The notes below the pieces were generated by a model. That model was not told the DNA's origin and made no database searches. It saw nothing but the letters and a program-made list of their open reading frames with translations. Below are positions 11,559-23,400 of a stretch of DNA of 64,000 bases, piece by piece. This DNA is from Ampelocalamus luodianensis (taxonomy: Eukaryota; Streptophyta; Magnoliopsida; Poales; Poaceae): contig CM070632.1 in assembly GCA_036346255.1 (NCBI GenBank), forward strand, positions 27,492,657 through 27,556,656, written 5' to 3'. Numbering within the stretch: position 1 is the stretch's first letter; each line of letters starts with the position of its first letter. Position numbers and translations under genes: made by a program.

Positions 11559-11573
11559 GTGCAAGTGGGAGAT
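11559..11573 (+). promoter_or_regulatory. C1 polypurine tract
   Basis: GTGCAAGTGGGAGAT lies directly before the 3' LTR. It is the plus-strand primer of copia elements with TGTTGGAG-type LTRs. Its position marks the LTR start at 11574, where the first bases read CGTTGGAG rather than TGTTGGAG. Confidence 0.8.
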
Positions 11574-12880
11574 CGTTGGAGATATGCCCTAGAGGCAATC
11601 ATATTGATGATAATATTTCATTGTATCCATGATTTAATAAATGTTCCTTGAATATTGCCTTTGTGTTGATTAACAAGTATGTGACTTGTTTGTGAAACTC
11701 TTTACTTGTATGGTTATTCTAAAGTTGTCCCTAGTCGGAGTTCATGTGAGGACACACGTGAATGATGGATTAGCACATGTATCGGTTGATGACCATGTTT
11801 CATGTGTCATAGACATGGAGATGTCAAACCAATAATGTGGACACATGTTTAGAACATGGGGTTGGACCGACCCAACATGAGACATAGTAATTATTCTTAT
11901 GGTTCTCTCTACACAATGTGTACGCCTTGTCCTTAGACCCGAGATTGTCGATGTACTTGAGATGTGAATCGACCTACTTAGGGTCTATCAAACGCTATCC
12001 GTGAATCGGGTAGTTATAAAGGTAGCTTCGGTTTGTCATGAAGCATGTCACGAGGCATGGTCAATGAGATGGGATTTGCCCTCTCTACCCGAGAGATATC
12101 TCTGGCCCTCGAGTGATCGGATCCGTAAATGCATGGCCATGCTACTTAAGGTTAAGAGTTAACCTAGTAAGGGATTCCTGATCACAGATCGAAAGAGTGG
12201 TCACTTGGAGCTCGATCAATATCGTGAGGCAAAGGGATTGACATGTACATAACGTTGTGATGGTTCGTCCGATATGATCTTTACATATGTTTAGGAGTTG
12301 GCACGCCTTGCTAGAGGTCGCTACCAACTATTGACCAAGTATGTGTACTCGCCATGTCTAAACATATGTGAACCATAGGTCACACACTTAAGGGTCAAGC
12401 CTAATTCGGATTGGATCTAAATTAGATCGGGCATTGAGTCCTAATGGGCCTCTATTCGTAGAAGCCCATTATAAGGACGCCTATAAAAGGAGGGCAGGGG
12501 CGCCACCGTCGAGGGTTGAGTTTTTCGTGACATCCTCAAACCCCGCCGCCACCCTCCCACGCCCTAGTCGCCGCGCGATCTAGTAGTCCGCGGCGCCGCT
12601 TCTCCCGCACGTGTGGATACCTTTGAGGCGCCGCATCATCGTGGCGTTGGGACGAACCGCAAGAAAGGAGTTGTACGTGGGACGCCGCGACGAGGACGCA
12701 GGGAGTAGTACGACCACTCGCCTCGACGCATCGCATCAATCGAGTACGACTACACCGCCCGACGCGTCGCATCAACTTCCGCACTCGCCTAGTGGTAAGA
12801 CCGTGATCTATAATCGCAGTGATCTTGGTTTACGTAGAATTTTTTAATTTGCGCTTAGTGTAGCCTACCTGCTTCCCAAC
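11574..12880 (+). repeat. C1 3' LTR
   Basis: It matches 4978-6295 almost throughout. It ends CCCAAC and lacks the terminal A. Differences from the 5' LTR cluster where one copy has CTG or CAG and the other has CCG, TCG or CG, for example GACTGGGC versus GATCGGGC and GGCGCTGC versus GGCGCCGC. Confidence 0.9.
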
Positions 12881-12885
12881 GCTTT
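12881..12885. repeat. C1 target duplication, right copy
   Basis: GCTTT here and GTTTT at 4973-4977 flank the copia element. The uninterrupted G2 LTR at 21200-21225 reads GTTTTTAACC at this point, supporting a 5-bp duplication with one later change. Confidence 0.65.
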
Positions 12886-15800
12886 AACCTCGCAGGTGTA
12901 CCAATGTACCCACACTTCGCATCGCCTTAAGCCAAAGCACACTCCCAAGGTATGCCGGCACAGCTAAGTCCTACGAGATCTGCTTTCCAATATTGTGTAT
13001 TAACTACGAGCCGCTCGTATGGATAGAAATCCATACGCTACATGGTAAAGCCGAAAGACAACTACCCACTCAGATAAAGCTTTTGACAACTACCATGCTC
13101 CCACCTCCATCCCTCCCGCGACCTCCTCGCACCCGAGCCAATACACGCCAAAGTACTAGGTCAAGAGAGGTCCCATATACTCTAGTGTGGTTAGCACGCA
13201 AAATGCTCAAGACGTGGCGCTAAGTAACTCTGGCCCCAATCGACTGCACCTTTCCAATACACCCAACAGATCACACCAGCCTTACCATTGTGCCCAAGTC
13301 TAAATCATTTTGTTTTCACTTTTAATTTTGCAATAAAACATAGCCAAGGCTGAAATGTAAAGTCATAAATAATTTCAGTAGATCAAAGTTATCGACTCAA
13401 AGTCGATAACCGCCAGCCTACCGATAGCTAAGCATGTCTAAGCAAATTGACCTGATCTACTAAATGACAAGAGATCATCCAACGACCTCTAATCACAGCA
13501 AATAACCTAGGCTCAAGTAGTAGAGATCAATTTTTGCCTACGTGGATATGCATCTACAGTGGTCTAGCTAATCATTTTAACACAAATTGCGATGCATACA
13601 TACAATTAAAACAAAATATTAAACTTTAAAATACCGGATTAAACATGATCAAACCGCTTGTTCGATGTCGTTGCTCAATTTGTTAGTGAGGGTCGTTCTC
13701 GTGGTTGCCGCAAATATCGAATCCTAACGATTGAACAAAACAAATAATAAGAACGAATAACACCGACCAAACTCAAACATACAACAATAACAAAACACAC
13801 TAAACTTTTCACAAGAGCCTAAGCACGATATAACAAAATTTCAAACAGAGAACAATTCATTTTAAGTTATTAAGAATTTTCTATGAATTTCCTAAGCTAA
13901 AAACACAACAAGTCACTAGTTAATTACTTAACAAATTTTTATGAACAGAAACGGTGTGTAAAACCTATCCTAATAATTAGTATACTGAAAATGGAATTTT
14001 ACTGCATTGGGTTCATTGAATTTGGGCAATTATTGAAAGAGATATGCATTTTCTAATTTGGAGATTACACTCTACAACATTAAATCAATTAACAGATTTT
14101 TGCTACAGAGACAGGGTTGACACTAATTTTAGTAAATAGAACATTTAAAATGAAAATTAACAAAGACCGATTCATGAAATTTGGATAAAATTGAATTAGT
14201 TATGCATTTTACAAGTTTAATTGAATTAATAAAGCAAATGTAAAAGCATTACAGATTTACTAAAGCATTTAATCCTTTTCTACCCACACCCAACTAACCT
14301 CGTGACATCGATCGGCGGTTCGCGAAAGTGTCGACTGCACACCGCCCGCACGAAAGTGACGTCGAAGGCGTATTCTAAGAATACGCTTTGACATATCAAA
14401 GTGTACTTCTAACATATACTTACAGAAATACGTTTCAAACAGAGAAAACGATTAATGAGCTACACAACCAACAACCGACAAAGATGGGCCCACATGGCGT
14501 TGACTCGAGGGAAATATAACGGTTGGATTAGAGTTTACTAAACATGATTACCGAGAGGGCCCACAAATCGCTGACATAACTAAACAAATATTAGTGTTAA
14601 TCGAATGCCACCGGCTGCTCGCGCGGCAAGACGGGACGGGCGCGCGCCGCATGCTGGATCTCGCGAACTAGTGGGTTTCAAAGCGAGCGAGTGATACCTT
14701 CGGTTCACAGAGACTCTGCGAACCCGATGACGGCAGGCCGACCACTGAGATGCCGCGACGCAGTCAAGCGCGAACGGAGGCGGAGAAGAAGATGCGCTCG
14801 CGGAGAGGGCGATACGACTTCTAGAAGACTCCTGGCGCGCAAGCTTCGCCCCAACACCGTGGAGCAAGAAGCACACGATAATGCCGAAAGAGGCCGAGAC
14901 GGCGGAATTGCCGCGCGCGCGAAACCGAGATTGAGAAGAAAGGGTCGCGCAGCCTCAACGATGCACCAAAGACAAAATGAAGCCATCATTAGCTTCGCAT
15001 CAATGCGATCCAAAGGGACCAAGTGTCGGCCGAAACTCACCGAGCACTAGCAAGCTTGCAGGCCGAGACCACCGAGGCGAAGACGATGAAGTTGCCCTGC
15101 AGCGATATCATCGACGCCGAGGACCCGGATGGGCAAAATGGAGGCGGCGCCGAGCGATCACAGCGCGGTCGCGGCTCGAGGGCGGCGCTAACACGGCGGC
15201 CGCTCGGGTTCAACTCCGCCGAGACAAAGAAACGCGCGGAGAAAGCACGAGGAAGCAAGGGAGAAAAAATGGGTGAGCTCAGGGGTTTTATGGAGTCGTG
15301 GCGATGCTCCAGCCGGACGCGATGGCAAAAGGTGGCAGCGACGAGGTACGTGGCACACATGCGATCGCCGGTGCGCCCGGTGAGACGCGAGAAGACGAGG
15401 ATGGAGCCGACAAGTGGGGTCCACCACGACAGCAGCCGGAAGCGGTGCGAACCGTAGACCGCACGGTGCGATTAGGTGGTTTGACTCGATCAGAACGCGT
15501 GTCGACCGCTGGATCTCGAATTGGACGGTCGAGATTGATGTATGCATTCGACAGTCGGTTGATTCGACGACGCGGCCGCACGATCCGCATCGGACGGCCG
15601 ACAGCCATCGCTCACGCGGTGCAGCCAGGCGGTGCGACCGAAGTCCATTAGTGCGGTCGGACTCGAGTCTAAGCTAGGTCCGAGCCGTGAGGAACAGTGT
15701 TTCCGTGTTTGATTTCAAAAGGTGATAAGGTTTGAGGAATTTTTAGACGTAGCTCCTGAGCTCCAAAAATTCTGAAATTTTATGGTAGCTAACTGGAACA

Positions 15801-16199
15801 GAGGACTCCCTTTGTAATTTTTCCAGGAGTTTTCATACATTAGATTTCTCCCAAGAAAATCACAAGCTGCTGCCTAAGGGTTTGACCAGATTTCTAAACT
15901 GGTTTGACTTGAGCATTTGAAATAGCAACTAAAATCTAAAATTGTGAAATAATTCAGGAGGTAGATAGGATGATCAAGATGATAGGAAAAATAATTTCAG
16001 AGGATGATCACAAGTTTGAAAGCCAAGAATTTATTGACAACAATTTCCAATCACAAGAATTAACTTCTAGAAAATTGAAATTGCTAGGGAAAATTTGGAA
16101 AACTTCAAATGATTTGAAGAGACAACAAAAGTTTTTATTTCTCTCAAAATTTTACATTGAAATACAAACCCTAAGTCGTATTTGTTACAACTTTCACCT
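12886..16199 (-). repeat. G2 middle LTR, right segment
   Basis: This continues the LTR from 4977 and matches 21221-24526. It ends GTTACA, which in element sense is the 5' end TGTAAC. It includes an AT-rich part (13300-14290), a palindrome with 9-bp arms (14368-14386) and a GC-rich part (14580-15680). The GC-rich part has overlapping open frames on both strands, which I read as a composition effect and not as genes. The last 500 bp are AT-rich. Confidence 0.85.
14368..14386. repeat. Palindrome in G2 LTR
   Basis: GCGTATTCT-A-AGAATACGC, 9-bp perfect arms around one base. The other G2 LTR has the same element at 22711-22731 with 10-bp arms (GGCGTATTCT/AGAATACGCC). It could form a hairpin or be a binding site. 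Confidence 0.7.
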
Positions 16200-16984
16200 C
16201 ATTGATGGAATCGGGCCAAAGAACCGTCTTTCCCGGCCGACCAGTTCAATGGGGTTCGTGACGCTCCCATACAAAGCCTCAAACGGTGCCATACCGAGAC
16301 TAGCCTGGAAGCTGTTGTTGTAGGAGAACTCGGCAAGTGGTAGGCACTTCTCCCAATTCTTCCCATAGGAAAGAACACAAGCACGAAGCATATCTTCAAG
16401 CACCTGATTGACTCGCTCCGTCTGACCATCTGTCTGAGGATGATAGGCGGAGCTGAAAGAAAGACGGGTACCCATGGCCTCCTGTAAACTGTGCCATAGC
16501 CGAGAAGTGAAAAGAGAGCCACGATCTGATACAATCGTTCGTGGCACACCATGCAAACTCACAATGCGGGATATGTAGAGGTCTACCACCCCATCGACGA
16601 GGGCGGTATACATACCGCGTAAAATGTGCTACCTTTGTCAATCGGTCAATAACCACCAGATAGCATCCTTCCCGAAGAGGTACGGCAAACCAGTTGATGA
16701 AGTCCATACCAACGGAATCCCACTTCCACTCGTATAGGCAAGGGTCGAGGAGACCGCTGACGCCGATGTTCGGCCTTCACGCGACAACATACGCCGATCC
16801 GCAACGAACTCCGCAATCTCGCTTCATGCGAGTCCACCGTAATCTCTCGACGCAGATCTTGGTACATTTTAGTGGCCCGGATGGATGGACAAAGGCGAAT
16901 CATGGGCCTCTGGAGAATCAAATCCCGTAATCCCGAACCTTTGGAACCACGAGGCGCCGCCAAACCACACAACACCATGCTCAT
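16200..16984 (-). pseudogene. G2 integrase, C-terminus missing
   Basis: Frames at 16194-16613 encode HGVPRTIVSDRGSLFTSRLW and HPQTDGQTERVNQVLEDML, so the second catalytic Asp and the Glu are both present. The block MDFINWFAVP (16650-16707) carries the first Asp. The finger region (16740-16870) is degraded. The protein stops at ERRFFGPIPS and runs straight into the LTR, so the chromodomain and integrase tail seen in G1 at 24700-25150 have been deleted here. Confidence 0.85.
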
Positions 16985-17573
16985 CTTCGAGAAACACCGC
17001 TATCCCATCCTTGATATTCTCGCTGATCCGGTTCACACCGCCATCCGACTCATCAGGCCGCCTTGACTTGATCCACCAAGGTTGGTTGCACAACCAAGGC
17101 AAGAAGGGAACCATGCTCAACCAAACCCAAGTTGAGACGCTGAATTCTCGCAAGAAGTGCAGTTGTCGCTCTTGGATCATCGTAGTATTGCAATACACCT
17201 TTTGGCTAAGTGCATCACCACCACATTGGCCTTGCCAGATGATACTGAATACCCATGTCATAATCTTTGATCAATTCCAACCATCTCCTCGCCTCGAGGT
17301 TCGGACCGCTGGGTGAACAAGTATTTCAAGCTCTTGTGGTCTAATACACCTCACGCCGTTACCGATCAAATAATGCCGCCAAATCTTGAGTGCATGAACC
17401 ACAAAGAAGAAGCTCTAGATCATGGGTGGGATAGTTGAGCTCATGAGGTCTCAATCGCTCGGATGCATAGGCAACCGCTTTGCCTTCCCGCATAAGAACA
17501 CATCCAAGACCTGACGAGAGGCATCGCAATAAATATCGAAGCTCTTGTGGATATCAGAAGAGTAAGGACTGGG
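16985..17573 (-). pseudogene. G2 RNase H and connection (degraded)
   Basis: Minus-strand blocks equivalent to the G1 RNase H (CDAS, YASERLRPHELNYP, TDHKSLKYLF) can be followed from about 17540 to 17230, but every block is in a different frame. Lesions are denser here than in the adjacent RT part. No continuous frame over 130 codons belongs to the domain. Confidence 0.65.
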
Positions 17574-17846
17574 TCAAGTCAATCGCCGCTTGAGCTCCCG
17601 AAAGCTCTCATCACAAGCGAGGACCACACAAACTTCTTTGTCCTTCTTGAGCAATTCAGTCATCGGCTTTGCGATCTTGGAGAAGTTCTCGATAAAGCGG
17701 CGGTAGTAGCCCGCTAAACCAAGAAAACTCCGCACATCAGTGACTGACTTGGGCTGCCCCCAAGATAGAACATCACTGACCTTGCTGGGATCCACAGCTA
17801 TGCCTCCAGCTGAAAGAACATGGCCCAAGAATGCCACTTCCTTCAA
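17574..17846 (-). pseudogene. G2 reverse transcriptase, C-terminal part
   Basis: An open frame of 90 codons with VAFLGHVLSAGGIAVDPSKV and DVRSFLGLAGYYRRFIENFS, the RT connection shared by gypsy elements. It follows the palm domain at 17879-18502 after one frameshift near 17860. Confidence 0.85.
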
Positions 17847-17878
17847 CGGAACTCGTGATTTCTTGAACCGCGATATAG

Positions 17879-18502
17879 TCAGTGCACCTGCAATTTGCCC
17901 AAAACGATCTTCAGATGCTCAGCATGCTCTTCTTCAGTCTTGGAATAGATAAGAATATCATCAATGAAGACCACCACAAATTTATCCAAATACTCCATGA
18001 ATACTGAATTCATAAGGTTCATGAACAAAGCTGGAGCATTGGTTAGACCGAAGGACATGACGGTGTACTCGTACAGCCCATAACGAGTAGTGAAAGCCGT
18101 CTTCGGAATATCCTCTGATCTGATCCTGACCTGATGATACCCCATTCTCAAATCAATCTTTGAGAACACCTGGGCTCCAGTCAACTGATCAAACAGATCA
18201 TCAATGCGGGGCAGAGGATATTTGTTCTTCACCGTCACCTCATTGAGAGGACGGTAATCAACACACATGCGCAAAGTCTTGTCCTTCTTCTTCACAAAGA
18301 TCACCGGACAACCCCAAGGAGATGAACTGGGACGGATGAAACCCTTTGCTTGGAGCTCACCAAGCTGCTTCTTCAATTCTTCTAGCTCATTGGGAGGCAT
18401 CCGATACGCGCTTTGAGATAGGGCGCGACGGCAACAAACTCGATGACAAACTCGGATCTCGAACCGAGGCATCCTGTAAATCTTCGTGAAAGACCTCCGC
18501 AA
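17879..18502 (-). pseudogene. G2 reverse transcriptase, palm domain (frame intact)
   Basis: The best-preserved coding stretch of G2: about 200 codons without a break. Seen in order are GFIRPSSSPWGCPVIFVKKK, MCVDYRPLNEVTVKNKYPLP, VFSKIDLRMGYHQVRI, FGLTNAPALFMNLMN and VVVFIDDILIYSKTEEEH. The FIDD active site and the Asp of SKIDL are intact. Good preservation here contrasts with heavy damage in the flanking RNase H and finger regions. Confidence 0.9.
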
Positions 18503-18739
18503 AGTCGGATACTATGGGAACATCCTCGATCGTGGCGGTCGCTTCTAATAACACATAGATGTGGCCCCGGCACGCAAGCGGCGAAAATCCGACTGTCACT
18601 CAAGGGTGTGAGATAGACAATCTTCTGCACAATCGATTTGCCCCAAGTGTTGGGACAACCAATCCATGCCAAGAATCACGCCCGCATCACGAACCGAAAG
18701 GTAATAAGGTTTGCCAAAATCCCACTCCTTTGACTATGA

Positions 18740-19042
18740 TAGAACACCCCGACATCAGATCGCTCTCATTTCCGACCCGGAGAGCGGATGAGCAAAGGAA
18801 TTCCCAAAGGAACACAAAGAAGACCACTAACAAGAGCGAATGATCTTGAAATAAAAGAATGCGATGCTCCGTAATCAAATAATACCGCAGCAGGACGAGA
18901 ATTAACAAGAAGTGTACCCATCACGACATCCGCGCCCCGAGCCTCCTCACCAAAGGTGGTTGACTGACCACGCCGCACTCGGTCTTCGGATAATCTTCGG
19001 TCGTGGATGACCACTCCCGCCCGCCCTCCATTAGGACGAGGG
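18740..19042 (-). pseudogene. G2 protease
   Basis: LFDYGASHSFISRSF is the aspartic protease block, with D-Y-G where the family has D-S-G, so catalysis is doubtful. It is followed by CVPLGIPLLIRSPGRK. Sequence between here and 18503 is the protease-to-RT linker, partly open in frame. Confidence 0.75.
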
Positions 19043-19806
19043 CTACCGCAACACTCGAGGCAAGCGCTTGGCGTAGTGGCCCTTGTTGTGGCAGCGAAAA
19101 CAAGTAACCTCGGCCGCGGATTGCGAGGCCGCTCTGGGCTGGGTCGCAGCGCACGTGGTCAAACACGCTGCGGTGGACGAGGAGCTGGTGCGAGATGGCC
19201 TCGCGCCGGTGGAACAAAAGAACGGGCCATCGGTGCCGCCCACCGGGACGCAGTGAGGCCGGTGTGAGTAGACTAATCGCGCCCCATTTGCGCTAAGGGA
19301 CTCACCAGCGCTTTGCCTTGTGCTCAAGAACAATGGCCTTATCAACCAAGGCCTCGAAAGTCGGGAAGTCCACAATAGACACTGTCCTGCAGCCTCCTGA
19401 CAAACCATCCATAAACTTCTCCCGCTTAGCCTCATCTCGAGGCCACCTCCCCGGAGCATAACGAGCTAGATGATTGAACTCGCATGTGCATCCGCCACAG
19501 ATTTGCGCCCTTGTTTGAGCGCCGCTGAACTCCTTCTTCTTCACTTCATCGTGCCATCGTGATGTGGGCCCACGAAAAGCTTATCTGAACTCCTCCCACG
19601 CGACCACATGGCGCGCGGCTGCATGGCGAGATAGTTCTCCCACCATGAGTGCCGCGCCTCAAGCCGGTGGGACGCGAAGAGTGCCTTATCCTGTGCTCTG
19701 CATCAGCTATGTTGAGCTTTCGCTCAATCATGCGCAGCCAATCATCCGCATCGAGAGGGTCCTCGAGCGGAGAAAGTCGGCGTGCCGAGCACGGAGGAAC
19801 TCGCAA
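19043..19806 (-). pseudogene. G2 gag with zinc knuckle
   Basis: Capsid blocks (MKKKEFSGAQT at 19500-19544 and the preceding shifted WWENYL-like region), then SIVDFPTFEALVDKAIVLEH, then a zinc knuckle CFRCHNKGHYAKRLP near 19070-19115 that retains C-X2-C-X4-H. Frames switch at least twice. It parallels the second unit at 2840-3500. Confidence 0.8.
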
Positions 19807-20404
19807 GTCCCCGCGAGTCCGTGGCCGCCACCACCGGCAGGAGTGGAGGTATTCCTAGCAATAACCTCCAAGATGCGTGTTCGGTCCATGCGGCTCGCTC
19901 GATCGAGCGAGAACCTCACCATGGCTCCGGAGGAGGGGGAAGCTCCTCATCATGACCAACTGGCCGACCGCCACGCGCCTCCCGCCATCTGTTTCACTAA
20001 GACAAGTTAACAACAATGGAAAACACAAAGTCGACAACCCACCGCAAATAACTTACTAATCAACACAAAATAAACACAAGACTTTTAAGTTACAAAACCA
20101 ATTGACAAATATCGACGCTTAGCAACTTATACATATCTTACCCTTATACCCCCACAACTTTTAATTAGACTAATTCTCTATGGTTCTCCCAAAGACTGAT
20201 TCTACCGGTAGTAACTATCTTTTGATAGGAAAGAGAGAAACCAAGTTTTAAACTCAAATTAGAGTAAGATGAGAGTAGAAAGCTAAGATAGATAAGGAGT
20301 AAAATCTGAGAATCTACCTAGGTTTTCGTAAACCTTTTTATACTTTGAAATTAAGCTTTCCAAAATATCCTAAGGACGACTATGCTTGTTACTACGGTCG
20401 TAAT
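19807..20404 (-). other. G2 leader and gag start
   Basis: It includes the basic, proline-rich start of gag (to about 20010) and an AT-rich leader like 3745-4153. No other features seen. Confidence 0.55.
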
Positions 20405-20416
20405 GGCTCGATACCA
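20405..20416 (-). promoter_or_regulatory. G2 primer binding site, one base missing
   Basis: GGCTCGATACCA, where the other unit has GGCTCTGATACCA. The T of CTG is lost. It lies 4 bp from the LTR terminus at 20421. Confidence 0.8.
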
Positions 20417-20420
20417 ACTT

Positions 20421-23400
20421 TGTGAGGACCCCAATTTATTTGGCTTGTAATGCTTAACCAACCACCTGTCCTAGCATCACAAATCAAATAAATTGATTCC
20501 TCGAGATATGTATACTTCCTTAAGCAAGATACACACCTCGTTGCAAAATTAGACAACAACTCCATTCCAAACATAGAGTCCAAACACCACACTACCAAAC
20601 GGAAGATAAACAAATAGTAGAGTTATTATTGCACAAAGGCCGATGTGCCAAGATACACAAATAAACAAGAACGACAATGAAGCAAAGTGCCATAAGATGG
20701 CTATAAACAAAGCCAATCAGCGTGCCTCCAACCCACAAGGCATTTGACCGACCGCCAAGTCTAGTCGCTCACTAAACAAAGAACACACTCACGTATGACG
20801 CCTTTGGGGCTCACCTTCTTCCTCTCCGCAACAAAACATTAAGCAAAGCACCGAGTACAAAGATTGTCTTTGTACCAGCAAGATCGACGTGTGAACTAGC
20901 ATACCTATTCATATGCTACATGCAGGCTTGTTTAGTGGAGGCCATATGTTTCATTTGCATAAAGCCAATTTTCATTTGCAATAATATAATACGCTTTGAA
21001 GGCAGGTTTGCAATTCATTTTACCGTTGAAATAATCAAGAAATAAATATAGATACAAGTAACCACCTAGAAGTGACTATCCCAATAGTCACCACAACATA
21101 GCACGAATCCCATTCGCACTCACCCATCAAGTTTTAATTTAAATGTTGTAGTCTAACTCTCGATAAGCTTACCCAAGCGTGTCCATCACCTAGACGAGGC
21201 TATTCGAATAGTTTTTAACCTCGCAGGGTGTACCACTGCACCCACACCTCGCATCGCTTTTAAGCCAAAGCACACTTCCGAAGGTATGCCGCACACAACT
21301 AAGTCCTACGAGACTTTTTCCAATATTGTGTATCAACTACGAGCCATCGTATGGATAGAAATCCATACGCTTACATGGTAAAGCCGAAAAGACAACTACC
21401 CACTCGGGATAAAGCTTTTCTGGACAACTACCATGCTCCCACCTCCATCCCTCCCGCGACCCCCGCGACCCTGAGCCAATACACGCCAAAGTACTAGGTC
21501 AAGAGAGGTCCCATACCCTCTAGTGTGGTTAGCACGAAATGCCCTGGATAATGTAAACTCACAAGATGTTCGGTCCTTAATGACCTGGGCACCTTTCCAA
21601 ATACACCCAATAGATCACACCAATCTTACCATTGTGCCCGTCTAAATCATTTTTGTTTTCATTTTTAGTTTTGCAATTAAACATAGCAGTAAATGCTGAA
21701 ATATAAAGTTATAGAAAGTTTTAGGTGATCAAGGTTACCGACTAAGTCGATAACCGCCATTTCTACCGATACTAAGCATGTCTAAGCAATTTGACTTGAT
21801 CTACTAAGTGACAAGAGATCATCCAATGACCTCTAATCACAGCAAATAACCTAGGCTCTGTAGTAGAGATCAATATTTTGTCTACAGTGATATGCAACAC
21901 TGGATTTAACTAATCAATTTAACACAAAATTAAGCAATGCATACATACAATTGAAACAAAATATTAGACTTTAAAATATTGGCATTAACATGATCAAACC
22001 GCTTGCCCGGTTGTTGTTGCTCAATTTGTTATGAGGGTCGTTTCGTGGTTACCAGAAATATCGAAACCTAACGATTGAACAAAACAAATAATAAGAACGA
22101 ATAACACCGGTAAAACTCAAACATACAACAATATCAAAACAAACCAAACTCACACAGCAACCTAAGCATGATATAACAAAATTTTAGAAACAGAGAACAA
22201 TTCATTTTAAGTGGTTATGAATTTTCTAGGAATTTTCTAAGTTAATAAAGACACATGAAAACACTAGTTAATTACTTAACAAATTTTCATGAACAAAACA
22301 GTAGCTAAAACCTAACCTGCTAAGTAGCACACTAAAATGAAAATTTACAGAGTTGGTTTTACTGGATTTGGACAATTATTGATAGAGATATGAATTTTCT
22401 AATTTGGAAAATACATAAAACACCATTTAATTAATTAACAGATTTTTGCTACAGAGACAAGGTTGAGACTAATTTTAATAAATAGCACAATTAAAATGAA
22501 AATGAACAAAGACTGTTTCATGCGATTTGGAGATAAATTGAATTAGTTATGCATTTTCTAAGTTTAAATGAATTAACAACACAATGAAAACCATTTCGTA
22601 AATACTAAAGCATTTATACCTTTTTCTACCCACATCTATCTAGCCCCAGACATCGACAATGGCCCGCACGAAAGGTGCCGACTGTAACGATTGTCTCACG
22701 AGGTGACGCTGGCGTATTCTAAGAATACGCCTTCTGCTACAAAGTGTACTTCTAACACATACCACAGAGAAATACGCCCAAACAGAGAAAACGCATAACC
22801 GTAACTACCCAACCCTAATCGACAAAGATGGACCCACATGAGTGCTGACTAAGACAAAACATAACGGGCTGGATTAAAGGATTTCTAAACGCGATTTAAC
22901 AGAGAGGTCCCACAAGTCGCTGACCTAACTAAACAAAGTTTAGCGATAACTAAACTCCGGCGCTGCGCCGGCCACACACGGGACGGCGACGCGTCGCAGA
23001 ATCGATGAAGCAACTGGAGGGTTTCGGCGAAGGGTGATACCTTCAGTCCGCGAAGATCTTGCGAACACGATGGCGGTGACGCGACTCACGGGGATGCCGC
23101 GCGAGCGAATGGCGCGAACGGAGGCGGAGAAGAAGACACGGTTTGCACGGAGAAGGCGATACGGACTTCTAGAAGACTCGGAAGGTGTGCTTAAGCTTCC
23201 TCAACACCGTGGAGCAAGAAGCACACGATAACGCCGACGGTTAAGGCCCGAGGTGGCCGGAATTTCCACGCGAAAAACCAAGCTTGAGAAGAATTGGTCG
23301 CATGCCCGCAACGATGCACCAAAGATGAAAATGAAGTCACCGTTAGACTCGCATCAATGCGATCCTAAGGACTAGGTGGCGAGTCGAAACTCACCAGTCG

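Larger units (their letters stand above)
4978..12880 (+). mobile_element. C1: Ty1/copia element nested in the G2 middle LTR
   Basis: A complete but non-coding copia element. It has a 5' LTR 4978-6295, primer binding site, gag, protease, integrase, reverse transcriptase, RNase H, polypurine tract and a 3' LTR 11574-12880. The domain order (integrase before RT) is diagnostic of copia. The flanking 5-mers are GTTTT (4973-4977) and GCTTT (12881-12885). The LTR terminus resembles the Angela-type elements common in grasses. The LTRs are nearly identical over long stretches, implying a recent insertion, yet every reading frame is broken by short indels. Confidence 0.9.

Noticed and set aside
14580..15680. 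Many overlapping open frames of 90-145 codons on both strands
   Set aside because: They lie in the GC-rich part of a G2 LTR, overlap on opposite strands and have no recognised domain. The matching part of the other LTR has different broken frames, so this is a composition effect.
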